Origin: Leptobrachium leishanense
Taxonomy: Eukaryota > Chordata > Amphibia > Anura > Megophryidae
Direction: 5' to 3'
NCBI GenBank assembly: GCA_009667805.1
Contig: CM019064.1
Location: 112,690,328 to 112,754,327, forward strand
DNA: 64,000 nucleotides
Below, piece after piece: positions 12,678-23,880 of the stretch; the stretch's first letter is position 1; every line of letters starts with the position of its first letter. The translations under genes and the position numbers were made by a program. A model generated the notes under the pieces. That model saw only the letters and a list, made by a program, of their open reading frames with translations. It was not told the origin of the DNA and made no database searches.

Positions 12678-13236
12678 TGGAAGCCTGTATTATTTTATAT
12701 TTATTGATTTTTTATTTGTAATAAACCCCCTTTTTATCAATTTCCTGGATCATTGACTACATCCATTCAGTGGGAATTCTGTGCAAGAGGTGGGACCATC
12801 CTTAAGTGATCCAAAGCCCAAATACTGAGCCACTTAATGGGAGGCTCATAAATTCGTGAGTAGATCGGTTTATATTATACATTGCCATCTGTCTCCTATT
12901 GGTATTGTGCCATGTGTTGTCCTTTTGTCCTTCAACCGAGGTCCAAAGTGCCAACCATCTGACTGCATCAAGCTACACTCTGATTGATGGGAGAAGCCCC
13001 CATAGAGGCTTAGAGGCGTATACCAAGAGACTATAGGCTCTCTGTCTGTGAGTGACCCTCTTCCATTTTCCGAGTACATATTGATCTATGTGTATTACAA
13101 TACTGCACAATTAGTGATTTTTCTCTTATAGTGACCATATATTGACCACCAAGCAATTGTGACACCATTTGTGAACGAACGCTTATCAAGATCCATCTTT
13201 GCTCTCCCTTACGATTAAGTTTGTATTCCTTTTAAC

Positions 13237-14607
13237 TTGACGCATGTACCATGCCTAGCACACGTCCTAAATCTGGTGGTACAGCGTTTCCTAACCAGGT
13301 ACCCAGGGCTGGCAGAGCTTCTCAGCCAGACCAGAAAAGTCTGCAGCCACTTCAGACTGTCATTCCCAGCAAGTGTTCGCCTGGCAGAAATTCAAAGAGA
13401 ATTCCACCTTCCCACAAACCGTCTGATCCGTGACATGCCCACCAGGTGGAACTCGACATTGCTGCTTGTGCAGACGCTGCAGCATTGCCAGAGGGCCATC
13501 AATGAGTACCTGTGTGAGTATGGCACAAGGACAGGTTCAGGTCAACTTGGTTTATTCCCCCCCCGCAGTGGCTGATGATCAAGGATGCATGCACTGTACC
13601 GTCACCATTTGAGGAGGCAACGAGGATGGTGAGCAGGGACAGTGCATGCATCAGTGACACAATTCCTTTAGTGTTCCTGCTGGAGCGCACTCTGTGGGGA
13701 ATTATAGATGTGGCACTAGAGGCAGAGCAGCGGGAGGAAGAGGAGGACTTCCCTAGCTCTCAAGGCCCCAGTCTTTCCACAGACAGCATTCCAGCGGGTC
13801 CTCCTCAGATCAAACAGGAGGAGGATGAGGAGGAATATTTAAGTCGTGGGGGCATTGAAAGTGGGGATTCCTCAAGGGAGGGTTTTGTGCTAATTTTGTG
13901 CTAGTTTTGGAGCTAATGCCACCTCTAACCTATGCTGCATGGGCTCTCTTATCCTGCAAAGCCTGCTAAAGGACCCCAGAATTTGTGCTATCAAGGAGAG
14001 GGATCATTACTGGTTGGCAACCCTTCTTGATCCACGATACAAGGGTAAGGTTGCAGAGCTCATCCTGCCCTCACAGAGGGAGGACAGGATGAAACAACTT
14101 GAGGACGCTCTAAAGCGACACTTGTGTAACACCTTTCCAGGCACTGGTAGGTTACCAAGTGATGACACAGGTGCTTCTGAGGCTGCGGTTGATCAGAGGA
14201 AGAGCGAGAGTGAAGGGGGCCGCTTGACTAATGCCTTTTGCAATTTTTTTAGTCCACGATGCCCAGGGACGTCAAATGTAGGCACCCATTGCCAGCGTCT
14301 TCACCATATGGTGCAGGACTACCTAGAGGCAAGGGCAGACGTGGATACCTTTACAGCAGATGATCCACTGGCTTACTGGGTGTTGAGATTGGATCACTGG
14401 CCAGAATTTAGCCAATATGCTATGGAGCTACTAGGTTGCCCTTCATCCAGCGTGCTTTCTGAAAAGAAGTTCAGTGCCACTGGAGGTTTTGTCACAGACA
14501 AAAGAGTACGTCTGTCGACCGACTCTGTAGACCGGCTGACATTTATAAAAATGAATCAGTCCTGGATCAGCAGCTATCACTTCCCTGATGCTGATGTAAC
14601 TGAATAG
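13237..14607 (+). pseudogene. hAT transposase (ZBED-type), C-terminal part
   Basis: This continues the gene interrupted at 8526. It begins LTHVPCLAHVLNLVVQRFL, followed by the conserved TRWNST of hAT cores. After an acidic insert come ERDHYWLATLLDPRYKGKVA and the hATC dimerisation region: DDPLAYWVLR, CPSSSVLSEKKFSATGGFV and RLTFIKMNQSW. Frameshifts lie near 13560 (beside a C run) and near 13904. The stop is at 14607. Both halves are clearly one transposase, so the Penelope insertion happened after the hAT copy was in place. Confidence 0.88.
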
Positions 14608-14913
14608 ATCGGGGATCTCTTCTGCATTCCCAAAACCTCCACCACTGCACTCTTCCACAATACCACAGAGGGGTTACGGACGGTGTGAAGGCACTGTTGC
14701 CGACACTAAAGGCCCAATTTTAAAGCACCTATTGTTACTTTCATCCAAAGCCTGCATAAGAGGCACCATAATTTAGCCAAAAAATCACTAAACTTGTTCT
14801 GCGTGTCCTAAAACGTCTCCTCTTTTCATACAGGCTGCCGGTCCAAGCAGTTGTTTATGAATAGAGTAAAGGAAAACCATTTACTATCATTTGAAATGTC
14901 ATTTGTTTTCTTT
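14608..14913. other. Probable hAT 3' region, no gene
   Basis: No coding region seen. It probably includes the 3' flank of the hAT gene, but I could not find its terminal inverted repeat. Confidence 0.3.
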
Positions 14914-14917
14914 TTAA

Positions 14918-15490
14918 ATGTATCTATACATCCTACAAATCCGCCACTTCACGGGCAGGTTATGGGGACCTCCTAGGCACGATATTTTAAGGAATTTTTC
15001 GTTTTTATTCTTAACCTTTATGTCATATTTTAATGTTCCGAATATTTGCCCACAACAGTGTCGGAACTGTAGAGATACAGGAAATAAAAAAGAAATTATA
15101 AAATCTTTTTCTGGAGAGAAAATTACATACCCAATTAGGGAAGCGATAATCTGTTTCACTGATAATGTTATTTATCTACTGGTCTGCCCCTGCGGTCTCA
15201 AATATGTGGGGAGGACCACAAGACCTCTGAATAGGAGGATGTATGAACATATTCGGAACATTAAAATAGGGTATGAGAAACACTCAGTCTCCCAACATTT
15301 TAAAATTAAACACAACAGTAATCCGATGGGTCTACTCTTTATAGCTATAAAGAGAATGGAACGAGAATGGAGAGGTGGTGATTTTGAAAACAAATTAAAT
15401 AAGGAAGAAATGAAATGGATTTACCTTCTTGATACAATACAGCCTAAAGGATTAAATATAGATTTTGAGATCTGCCATTTCCTGCAGTAA
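14918..15490 (+). pseudogene. Penelope-like GIY-YIG endonuclease fragment
   Basis: The 190-codon open stretch holds CPQQCRNCRDTGNKKEI (Cys-rich linker), VIYLLVCPCGLKYVGRT (GIY-YIG core) and a downstream RRMYEHIRNIKIGYEKHSVS helix. It ends LNIDFEICHFLQ, matching the end of the other Penelope copy. The reverse transcriptase domain is missing upstream. The first ~40 codons look unrelated to coding sequence. Confidence 0.85.
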
Positions 15491-15681
15491 AGACATATAT
15501 ATGAAAAGAAAAAAAAATATATATATATTTTTTCTCCCTTTTTTTTTTGTATCCATACTTTTAGATCACTGTATGCACTTATTTAAATGTTTATTTAAAT
15601 ATATTAAAAATACATAAGGGAATTTACACAAGGACTAAATTATATTAGTGATTAAATATGCACTTTAGAAATATATTGAAT

Positions 15682-16111
15682 AAGGCTAGGGTCAGACTGA
15701 GGCAGTGCGAACGCGCGTGCAGCCGCACATAATCACGGCCGTGCTAGCAGCAGATGCCGGGCAATGACGGCCAATATACGAAGTACGGTCGCACAAAAGT
15801 GCGGCCGCGCAACGCAAGCGGCAAACAAACGCATTTTTTCGAGAACGTGAAACCACTAGTACTGACGTACAGAGTGCGCTGCGTCCGCTAGCGGCGTGTG
15901 TGCGTGATTAGGAGACGTCAGACGCTGCTAATGTCCGGCCAACATAACGTCCAGACCCAAAAAGTGTTTTATTGATGATCCGTACAAAATCACGGATGAA
16001 ACTGCGCATCGTATGACCGCTATCGCGTATTTCGTGAAAAAATACGTCCATTCGTTCGAACGCACTTTTTCACGGACAACGTGAAAAATGCGTTAGTCTG
16101 ACCCTAGCCTT
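15682..16111. mobile_element. CpG-rich MITE with AAGGCTAGGGTCAGAC ends
   Basis: The 430-bp element has terminal inverted repeats AAGGCTAGGGTCAGAC and a 3-bp flanking duplication, AAT (15679-15681 and 16112-16114). A second copy is at about 50107-50535. The interior is unusually CpG-rich for this window ('gcggccgcgcaacgcaag'). The 3-bp duplication suggests a PIF/Harbinger-like origin. No transposase is present. Confidence 0.8.
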
Positions 16112-16913
16112 AATGATTAAATATGCACTTAAAAATATAAAAAAAGAAAAAGGAAAAAAAGAAAAAAAAACACTGAATAAATATTAGATTAAAAGATATA
16201 GATCTTATTGATGAATATTTACCGATACTGTGAAATAATAATACACAACACTTTCACCTTTAGAATTATGTATGTTCTACTACACTAAGGGAACCTATAA
16301 CAGGTTTATTGGCATTAACAAACATTTATCTCACTAAGTATAAATAGATGTACACTTTCACGTGTTTTTAGATAGTTATTAATTCAAATTAATAATATAA
16401 TTTGTATCTTTTGTATAAATAATAAATTCTATTTTTATCTCAATAGGATTATATACATACATATAAGATCATATACTAATGGGGATGTAGTCAGCTCTAA
16501 GTATATGGGATTATATTGATATATTATAACGATCAAACAATTTTTTGAGGTAATTGTATATACAGATGAATATCTTAAATCAGCGATTGATAACTCCCAT
16601 TAAAATTGTTTTTTGACAGGAAGCTGTTCTTTATCAAGCAGCCAAGCTATTGCTGATATTTGTTTTCTTAGATAAATGAAGAGTAAACATCCCGGAGGGC
16701 AGAGTGTCCACCTCATAAACAAGTCGCCGATCATACATATACAATGGACAAAATTGAAAGTATGGAGCCTGAAAATCAGGAAGTAATCTGGGCGGAATGA
16801 TTATGGACAACAGCTGAGCAGCACATTAAGGCAGAGCATATAAGTGGCAACAAAAGGAGGACTCTTTTTGGACTTTTTGGACTTCTTGCACAGACTGATC
16901 ATTCAGAAAGGCT

Positions 16914-16953
16914 AACAACTGATGAAGCCTATTGGTGAAAGCGCGTTATTGTT
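16914..16953 (+). ncRNA. Hammerhead-type ribozyme motif
   Basis: Stem I AACAA (16914-16918) pairs perfectly with TTGTT (16949-16953). Between them are CTGATGA, a short stem II of GCC/GGT type, GAAA (16937-16940) and GCGCGTT, with A at the cleavage position 16948. Stem I differs in sequence from the copies at 9196 and 12628 but keeps its complementarity, which supports a selected RNA fold. Confidence 0.65.
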
Positions 16954-17040
16954 GATCCGACTTAATTAGTATTTTAACAATTGATTTTATAGTTGAAGGT
17001 CTACCTTTTTATTGATTAATAAATGCATTTTAATTGAATT

Positions 17041-17449
17041 ATCTGCCGCTCTGCTGCCTTTTTTTACATCAAGTGGAGAAATACCCCCCCCTTTTTTTCT
17101 TGGGATACCGAACAGCTACATCGCAGGACCCCATGCTGAGAGAAGGGGAAAAAAAGAAACACCACTGAAATATAAGTATTCCTTAAGTTATACACATTTA
17201 TCATTATAATATAACCACTGTTTTGTTTAAATATTAATTCATTTGATGTTTGCACAATGGCCATTTTTGGTTTTAAAAAAAATGGAAATTTTAGTAAGGT
17301 GCGCCTGGAAGTGTTTTTTCTTTTCTATTATATTCGTGTTTTTGAGGTTGTAAACACATATCTTCTAGCTTGCAGCACCGACCTATATTGAGCACGCCTT
17401 AATAATCTTACAACCACTAAGAAAAGCTCCAGATTCACGCTGTCTTTTA
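17041..17449. other. No gene recognised
   Basis: A/T-rich unassigned sequence between the Penelope remnant and the Tc1-like element. Confidence 0.35.
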
Positions 17450-17473
17450 CTTGAAGTTCAGACAGAGCATCAG

Positions 17474-19195
17474 AATGGGGAAGAAAGGAGATTTAAGTGA
17501 CTTTGAACATGGCATGGTTGTTGGTGCCAGCTGGGCTGTTCAGCGCATTTCAAAAACTGCTGATCTGCTGGGATTTTCACGCACAACCATCTCTAGGTTT
17601 TACAAAGAATGGTCTGAAAAAGAGAAAATATCCAGTGAGCGGCAGTTGTGTGGACGAAAAATGCCTTGTTGATGTCAGAGGAGAATGGGCAGACTGGTTT
17701 GAGATGATAATAAGGCAACAGTAACTCAAATAACCGCTCATTACAACCAAGGTTTGCAAAATACCATCTCTGAACACACAACATGTTGAACCTTGAAGCA
17801 GACAGACCAAGGCCGCTATTACACGCTTCATGCAAATGCGCTCGCGCAGCACAATTTTTCTTTTGCGCACGGAAAAAAACGTTAGTGCGCGCAAATTAAC
17901 GCGGTATTACGATCCGAGCGCAGTTTTTCAGCCTTCGACTTTTTTCGACTGCAAATCCGACGCGCAAAGCCGGGCGCAAATGACCGTTGCGCGCAGGAAT
18001 CGGTGGGCAGACTGTTTTTTCACGGGATTCAGCCAATCAGAATTAAGAACCACAATTTGCTAGGTTTCAGTTGTTGCGCCTGTCAAAGTCAATCTGCGAA
18101 TATGTGCTGCAACAAAAATAAAAAATTAAACAATTTATTAATTTTATTGTTTGGGTATGTGTAGAATGTGTAACTGTACTGTGCTGTACTTTTTTTTGTG
18201 CAGGTTCATTTTGTTTCGGCTAGAATGTTCAGATTGTAAATTAACACCAGGTTTTCAAAGACGTTACGATACTTCGCGCAAACGTCGTTCGTATGACGTT
18301 GCGCGAAGATCGTAATACCATCCGCTCCAACGCATTCGCGCTGACAATGGTAAGTATGGGATGCGCGAACGCACTTGCGCTGGGTTCGCGCAGGGTCAAT
18401 CGTGGTAGACGATACCGCGCATCGTTTGCGTGAACGTCGTAATATGGCAAATGGTTTTGTCCTCGCGCATTTGCGCACACGCAAATGCGCTGCGCGAAGC
18501 ATGTAATAGGGGCCCAAATGGGGTGCCACTCCTATCAGCTAAGAATAGGAAACAGAGGCTACAATTCGCACAGGCTCACCAAAATTGGACAACAGGAGAT
18601 TGGAGAAACGTTGCCTGGTCTGATGAGTTTCGATTTCATCTGCGAAATTCAGATGATAGGGTCAGACTTTTGTGTAAAAGCATGAAAGCATGGATGCATC
18701 CTGCCTTGTATCAACGGTTCAGACTGGTGGTGGTGTAATGGTGTGGTGGATATTTTCTTGTCACACTTTGGGCCCCTTAGTACCAATTGAGCATCATTTA
18801 AATGCCGTGGCCTACCTGAGCATTGTTGCTGACCATGTCCACCGCTTTATAATCACAGTGTACCCATCTTCTGATGGCTACTTCCAGCAGAATAACGCAC
18901 CATGTCACAAAGCTCAAATCATCTCAAACTGGTTTCTTGAACATGACAATGAGTTCTCTGTACTCCAATGGCCTCCACAGTCACCAGATCTCAATCCAAT
19001 AGAGGAGCTTTGGGATGTGGTGGAACGGGATATTTGCATAATGGATGTGCAGCCGACAAATCTGCAGCAACTGTGTGATGCTATCATGTCAACATGGACT
19101 AAAATCTCTGAGGAATGTTTTCAACACCTTGTTGAATCCATGCCACGAAGAACTAAGGCAGTTCTGAAGGCAAAACAGGGTCCAACCCAATACTA
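17474..19195 (+). pseudogene. Tc1-like transposase, split and mutated
   Basis: The N-terminal half (MGKKGDLSDFEHGMVVGAS, helix-turn-helix with FSRTTISRFYKEW) stops near 17672. After the inserted MITE, the catalytic half resumes at about 18520 with NVAWSDEFRFH (first Asp) and later [12 protein letters not shown] (Glu). The second catalytic position reads FQQNNAPCHKA, where this family normally has Asp, so the active site is lost even without the breaks. Several frame changes occur between 17670 and 18690. The inferred C terminus is near QYYQGVPNK. Confidence 0.88.
17811..18514. mobile_element. CpG-rich MITE with GGCCSCTATTACA ends
   Basis: The left end is GGCCGCTATTACACGCTTC and the right end is its imperfect inverse. 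It is flanked by CAA (17808-17810 and 18515-18517). It lies inside Tc1 coding sequence, which fixes both boundaries and the order of insertion. The interior is rich in GCGC and CGCA, unlike the AT-rich surroundings. A related copy in opposite orientation is at about 19831-20455. Confidence 0.8.
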
Positions 19196-19245
19196 CCAAG
19201 GTGTACCTAATAAAGTGGCCGGTGAGTGTATATATAGTAACGAAA

Positions 19246-19830
19246 AACTACGCTAACCTCTCAATTGTGAGCTTCTATTATAGTCCCCAGGGTGCTGAAA
19301 TCTAAGAAGTAATAAATAGGTGTAGAGACTGACGCACTTGCAGGTCTTAATCCAAAGTGTTAATTTATTATCAATTGAAATGAAAACAACAGTACTTCAA
19401 TAAATTAACAAATTGGATTAAGACCTGCAAGGACGTCCATCTCTGTATATGTGCACATTTATAAATACTTAGAACACTGTGTTTAGATGTGACTATAAAA
19501 AGCAGGGTACTTGTTGCTTTTCATTATTTAATTTAGGAAAATACAAGTCATATCCTCTAGGGTAGCCAAACTGGTTAGTGTGCCAATGGCAGCTTTTCTA
19601 AGAACTGTAAAAAAACTGACAAGTTCCTTTTTTTGTAGAGTCAGTACAACATTTTATGCTTCGGAGGTTATTGCACTCAGGGAAATTCGGTTGCACAAAT
19701 CAATAACATTTTATCTCAAGACACAGCAGAAAGCTACAGAGATGTGAATATATTATCTGACAAAATACTTTGACATATTAAGGAAAAAGGTTCCTCAACT
19801 TCTACCTTGAAGGGACTGGAGAATTGGGTT
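19246..19830. repeat. Palindrome and unassigned sequence
   Basis: Arms 19324-19369 and 19400-19443 are reverse complements containing 'gcaggtcttaatccaa'. The remainder, to 19830, shows nothing I can identify. Confidence 0.55.
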
Positions 19831-20455
19831 CCAAATTACAATCTTTGTGCAAATCTTTGCGCCGACGCAAAAAAACATTAACGCGAGGGGTAAAACCCTT
19901 TGCGCTGAACGTCGTATTACATTGTCAGCGGAACAAACGCATGTAATCGTGCGCGAACACTGCCGAGTGTACTTTACAGTGTGCGTCCTATACGTAACAT
20001 TGTGAGCGCAAATGCGTATGTGTGCTGGTACATGGATGGTATTACAATCTATGCGCAGGAATTAACGCATAGCCGTTGCGCGCATAATTTTAGCAACTCC
20101 TAAAACCTGGTGTTAATGTCAAATTCTATCAACCTGGCCGAAAACCAAATACACCAGCCCAAAAAAAAATACGCAGCAAAGTATAGTTACACATTCTAAA
20201 CATACCAAAGCAATAAAATGAAGAAGTTTTGAGTGCATTTATTATTGCTGCAGCATATATACTCAGATTGACTTTGACAGGCGCAAAAACTTAACGTGAG
20301 ATAATTGTGGTTCTTAATTCTGATTGGCTGGATCGCGTGAAAAACAGTCCGCACACTGATTTCTGCACGCTTGTTACTGTGCGTGCATTTGTGCGCGTCT
20401 GTTTAACGAGCGTTATTGCTCGACGGATGAAAAAAATGTGCGAGGATTATAAACA
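19831..20455. mobile_element. Relative of the 17811 MITE, inverted
   Basis: The block 'attgtggttcttaattctga' followed by 'ttggctg' at 20303-20330 is the reverse complement of 18020-18055. The flanking CG-rich terminal parts also match. The ends are diverged, so boundaries are approximate. Confidence 0.6.
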
Positions 20456-20636
20456 CAGCATACATAACTTCTTCCTAGCACCACTCCCCACTCTACTGGC
20501 AACGTATCTGGTCTGTATCCTTTTCAGTTTTACAGCTAGGCTCACTTGCTTCTGTGGATGAAAGGGACTTACTTGTGATGACACAATGTTGCCTTAGAGG
20601 CTCCATTGCATAAACATTTGCCAATTGATGTAAATC

Positions 20637-21224
20637 TTACAGGGATACTCCAGGCAATATGACCACCTCAGCTTTTTAAGGTGGTCATATTGCCTGAAGT
20701 ATCCCACCCCCCTTCCTCTACCTTTTCCCAATCGGCTGATATTGCTGAGAGAAGCGGTGGACTTGACTCCTCCGCCCTCTCAGCTGTCAATCAGGCGATC
20801 AGGTTTCAATATCCCACGTTTTGGAACTCTCGGCAAAGCGCGATGACGTCATCGCGCTACAAGCGCGATGACGTCCCACCACTCTGGCAGAGTCGCGCGA
20901 ACGTGCAGGAGAAGGAGCCGGAGCCGCCGCCTCCTCCTTCTTCTCCTCCGCCTATGAGTTTTTAGACGAGCAGGTGGGGTGAACTTCAGCTCACCTCGCT
21001 GCTCGTGAACACGCACTGCTCCGCGCATGTGCGGTTGAATGAGCAGGATTCCGGGGGGAAGCCTGCTGATTGTCTGGTTTACGTGATAGGCGCGCATGCG
21101 CGCTTGGCACGTAAACCTTTAGCCAAGTTCCAAGTTTACCAGGACGGGAGCGGAAGAGGAGGGAGGTGAGTAAAAAAAAATAAAAAAAACGCCGTTGGAA
21201 AAGTGGCGTTTTTAGGGTAAGTAT

Positions 21225-21255
<31 letters not shown>

Positions 21256-21654
21256 TTTAATGTATGAAAAACACATGGGGGGGGGGTAGCACTCAGCCAT
21301 AACTAAGCGTTTCAGTGCGGGTGCGTCTCAAAATGCCAGAGGGTGGATTACATTGACGCTGTTGGCAGGCTTAAGCAATTCACAGCCGTTCATTGCGAAC
21401 CAAATTTCCACCATTTTATTCAGCAAAGCTCAGAGTTAAGAAATTTTCACCATGTGGTAAAAGCTGGTATTATGTACCCAGGCATGAAGCTGTTGTTGCA
21501 GGTTGTTGAATGTGTTTGTCTGGAGTGCTCTCTCCATGTTTTTGTTATATATATATATATATATATATATATACTGAATGACTAGTTAGGGCAATAGGTT
21601 TAATATAATGTAAAAAAAAGGGGGGGTGATTTTCAGCCTGGAGTGTTCCTTTAA
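20637..21654. mobile_element. TTAA-type MITE with AGGGACACTCCAGGC-like ends
   Basis: The left end TTACAGGGATACTCCAGGC and right end GCCTGGAGTGTTCCTTTAA are inverted repeats within a TTAA-type target. TTAAAGG-type ends are typical of the amphibian T2/Kolobok group. The left terminus is itself folded: 20642-20670 is the inverse of 20679-20705. The centre holds CGCGATGACGTC repeats and (TA)n tracts at 21228 and 21545. No transposase is encoded. Confidence 0.7.
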
Positions 21655-22200
21655 ATCCTGTGTGTGTGATGGAGTTGGAGGGCAAGGACAGCAAGGGAAT
21701 TTAGGGAAATATTAAAAAATGGTTATAGGACAATTTGGTTTATCCCCACATATAATTCTTAACCAAACTAAATATATATTGCTGAATTTCACCTTAAACA
21801 TCCTGTAATTGAATGTAATCCTTGCCCTCATAAATGAGGAACCACAACTACAGCCCTAAATGTCCAAACTCGCAGTGCAGCAAAGTGATTCTGCCTTGAA
21901 AGGTCTCTGGCAGAGAGAGGGACAGGATTGTTTAGGCAGAGTGAAAGAATTAAATATGACGAAAGGGAAATATAATCCTTGCTTGCCTTCCATTGGCAGG
22001 ACACAATGTTCTGTTTTACAATGGTGGAACTGGAAAGCACATACATGAAGGCAGGGCACGGGAGTGCCCATGTTATGAAAGGCAGTAAGTGTTATGCAGT
22101 ATCAGATGCTATTTATAAGGGTGCTGGGGGAGCTCTCAGAAGAAATCAGGTAAGTAGCTGCTTATGTCTTGCCCACATTCGTTTAGCTGCAGTTAACTAT
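21655..22200. other. Repeat-free stretch with a possible exon
   Basis: No terminal repeats or known family. The possible plus-strand exon at 22000-22149 is listed separately. Confidence 0.4.
22000..22149 (+). CDS. Candidate internal exon, unknown protein
   Basis: A pyrimidine-rich stretch ends in CAG at 21997-21999. It is followed by exactly 150 bases with no stop in phase 0, then GTAAGT at 22150-22155. The 50 codons begin DTMFCFTMVELESTYMKAGH and end GALRRNQ. Length divisible by three and good splice consensus on both sides are suggestive. I do not recognise the peptide, it is on the opposite strand to the nme7 exon, and a chance occurrence is quite possible. Confidence 0.25.
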
Positions 22201-23090
22201 CAGGGTTATTCAAAGAGAATCGAAAAGTCACCGCACGTTCGGTGACTTTTCGTTCTCCTCAATTCGGTTCGATTTGGCGATCTCAGTTTGGCGACCCTGC
22301 GGTGTATTCAGCAAGCACCACAGGGTCCCCGAATTGCAGGGAAAAGTCGCCGCAAACCCGCTGAAAACTCACCGCAAAACCCGGCGAAGGCACACCAAAA
22401 ACCCGCAAAAACATCTAGATTAACCCTGCCGAACACGCCAGAGAAACCCGAATAGGAGGCGTTCAGAGCGCAGAGCAGCCGCTGGAAAAAGCCAACACCA
22501 CAGAGGAATGGAGTGGGAAAAAAAACAGTTTGCTTGAATGTTTGAAAAGTGAAACGCTGTTTGCAAAGAAACTACTGAGCGAAAATGTCTGAAATTTACA
22601 TATGAGGTCCAGGGAATGATAATAAAAAAGGCTGTTACAGAATAAAGAAAAAACAATTAAAAAAATCCCAAAAAATGCCTAAAAGGTCCTAAAAATTCTA
22701 AAAATACAGAGACTTTTTACTGCAAAATATTATAATGAACGGTTTATTAGATATTGAATTTTAAAATGGGAATATTTTTAACATTGAAGCCTATGGGATT
22801 CGCCTGAATAAACCTGCCGAATTAAACCACCGAATGGCAGGGCAATTCTGCAACTTTTCACTGCTGGGTTTTTCTCTCTGAATAGCCGAAGCATTGCTTC
22901 TCTATGGGGATTCACTGCCCTCGAACAGGCAGTGAATCCCCATAGAGAAGGCACATATGTGCAGGCAATTCGACAGGATTTGGCGAATTGCCTGCTCTCT
23001 GGATAGCCGAATGGCCAAGAAAGGAAAAAGAACGCTGATTTTCAGCGTTTGGTTCCCTTTCGGCAGCCATTCGGATCTCTTTTAATAACC

Positions 23091-23093
<3 letters not shown>
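22201..23093. mobile_element. CAGGGTTATTCA-type TIR element with internal hairpins
   Basis: The left end CAGGGTTATTCAAAGAG and right end CTCTTTTAATAACCCCA are imperfect inverted repeats. The flanking triplet is TAT, although a TA run on the right weakens that. Internal hairpins include 22898-22950 ('ggggattcactgcc' and its inverse) and CAGGCAATTCG/CGAATTGCCTG near 22970. A diverged copy lies at about 52506-53296. It probably belongs to the same superfamily as the small MITE at 1080. Confidence 0.7.

Positions 23094-23127
<34 letters not shown>
23094..23127. repeat. TA microsatellite
   Basis: Uninterrupted TA dinucleotides directly beside the TIR element. Confidence 0.85.
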
Positions 23128-23373
23128 CCAGAAAGGAGCAAACTGGCAAAGTATCACTTATATGTTATTACAATGGAACAATGTTTCAGTCCATTTACAC
23201 TTTTATCCAGATCTTGATAAAGGCCAGTTGGTAGGACTGCGCATCTTCATTGGTCTCACGATTCGATTACGATTAGCAGGTCAACGATTCGATTCGATGC
23301 GATTCCACGATGCATCACGATGCATCTCGATTACTGCCCAATTTGCCCAAGGTTTTAGACTCACATATTCACA

Positions 23374-23660
23374 CACTCCCAGTAATGTGCAGTGTGTATG
23401 AGTGTATCACAGAGCTCCACAGCAATAAAACTCACAGTAATGTGCAGTGTGTATGAGAGTATCACACCCCAGCAATAAAACTCACAGTAATATGCAGTGT
23501 GTATGAGAGTATCACAGAGCTCCCCAGCAATAAAACTCACAGTAATGTGCGAAGTGTATGAGAGTATGACAGAGCTCCCCAGCAATAAAACTCACAGTAA
23601 TGTGCGGTGTATATGAGTGTATCACAGAGCTCCACAGCAATAAAACTCACAGTAATGGTC
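23374..23660. repeat. Minisatellite, about 55 bp, five copies
   Basis: Units begin 'cagcaataaaactcacagta' and include 'gtgtatgagagtatcacaga'. They occur near 23419, 23470, 23524, 23580 and 23635. Diverged pieces of the same unit occur at 33030-33130, near the right end of the satellite-bearing element. Confidence 0.85.
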
Positions 23661-23800
23661 TTTAGTCGGACAGAGGTAATTGTGAGCACACAGGTCAAAG
23701 AATGGTGGTTAGAGAGGGAGGGTGCACATTGAGAGGTAACACATTTTTGGGGCTATTTTAGAATGGTGATAGGTGTAATTGTAACATTTTAATGTTCTTG

Positions 23801-23880
23801 AACCCAGGACATACTTGAAAACGAGAGAAATCTCAATGTATCCTTCCTGGTAAAATTCTTTATAAATAAATAAATAAAAA
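23801..23880 (+). mobile_element. SINE 3' tail fragment
   Basis: 'cccaggacatacttgaaaac' through 'tatccttcctggtaaaattc' and a TAAA tail match the 3' half of the SINE at 3851-4040. It is embedded in the hAT-type element. Confidence 0.65.

Larger units (their letters stand above)
8527..13236 (+). mobile_element. Penelope-like retroelement with inverted terminal arms
   Basis: This 4.7-kb insertion splits the hAT gene. It is bounded by an 11-bp duplication, TTGACGCATGT, at 8516-8526 and 13237-13247. Arms of about 0.79 kb (8638-9424 and 12445-13233) are reverse complements with high identity. Between them is one plus-strand reading region encoding a Penelope-type reverse transcriptase and a GIY-YIG nuclease. 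Penelope-like elements are known for terminal pseudo-LTRs in direct or inverted order. An extra 111 bp sits outside the left arm, which suggests a 5'-incomplete partial copy beyond the inverted arm. Confidence 0.9.
14914..17040 (+). mobile_element. 5'-truncated Penelope-like element
   Basis: Only the nuclease-coding 3' part, an AT-rich 3' untranslated region and a hammerhead-containing end remain. The region is interrupted by a small TIR element at 15682-16111. It belongs to a different subfamily from the element at 8527, because the ribozyme stem I sequence and the protein differ clearly. Confidence 0.8.
17450..19245 (+). mobile_element. Tc1-like transposon split by a MITE
   Basis: The right terminus is recognisable as 'aataaagtggccggtgagtg' near 19210-19230. 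The left terminal repeat is absent; homology to the copy at 55553 begins around 17450. A 704-bp element inserted at 17811 separates the helix-turn-helix half from the catalytic half. Confidence 0.8.
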
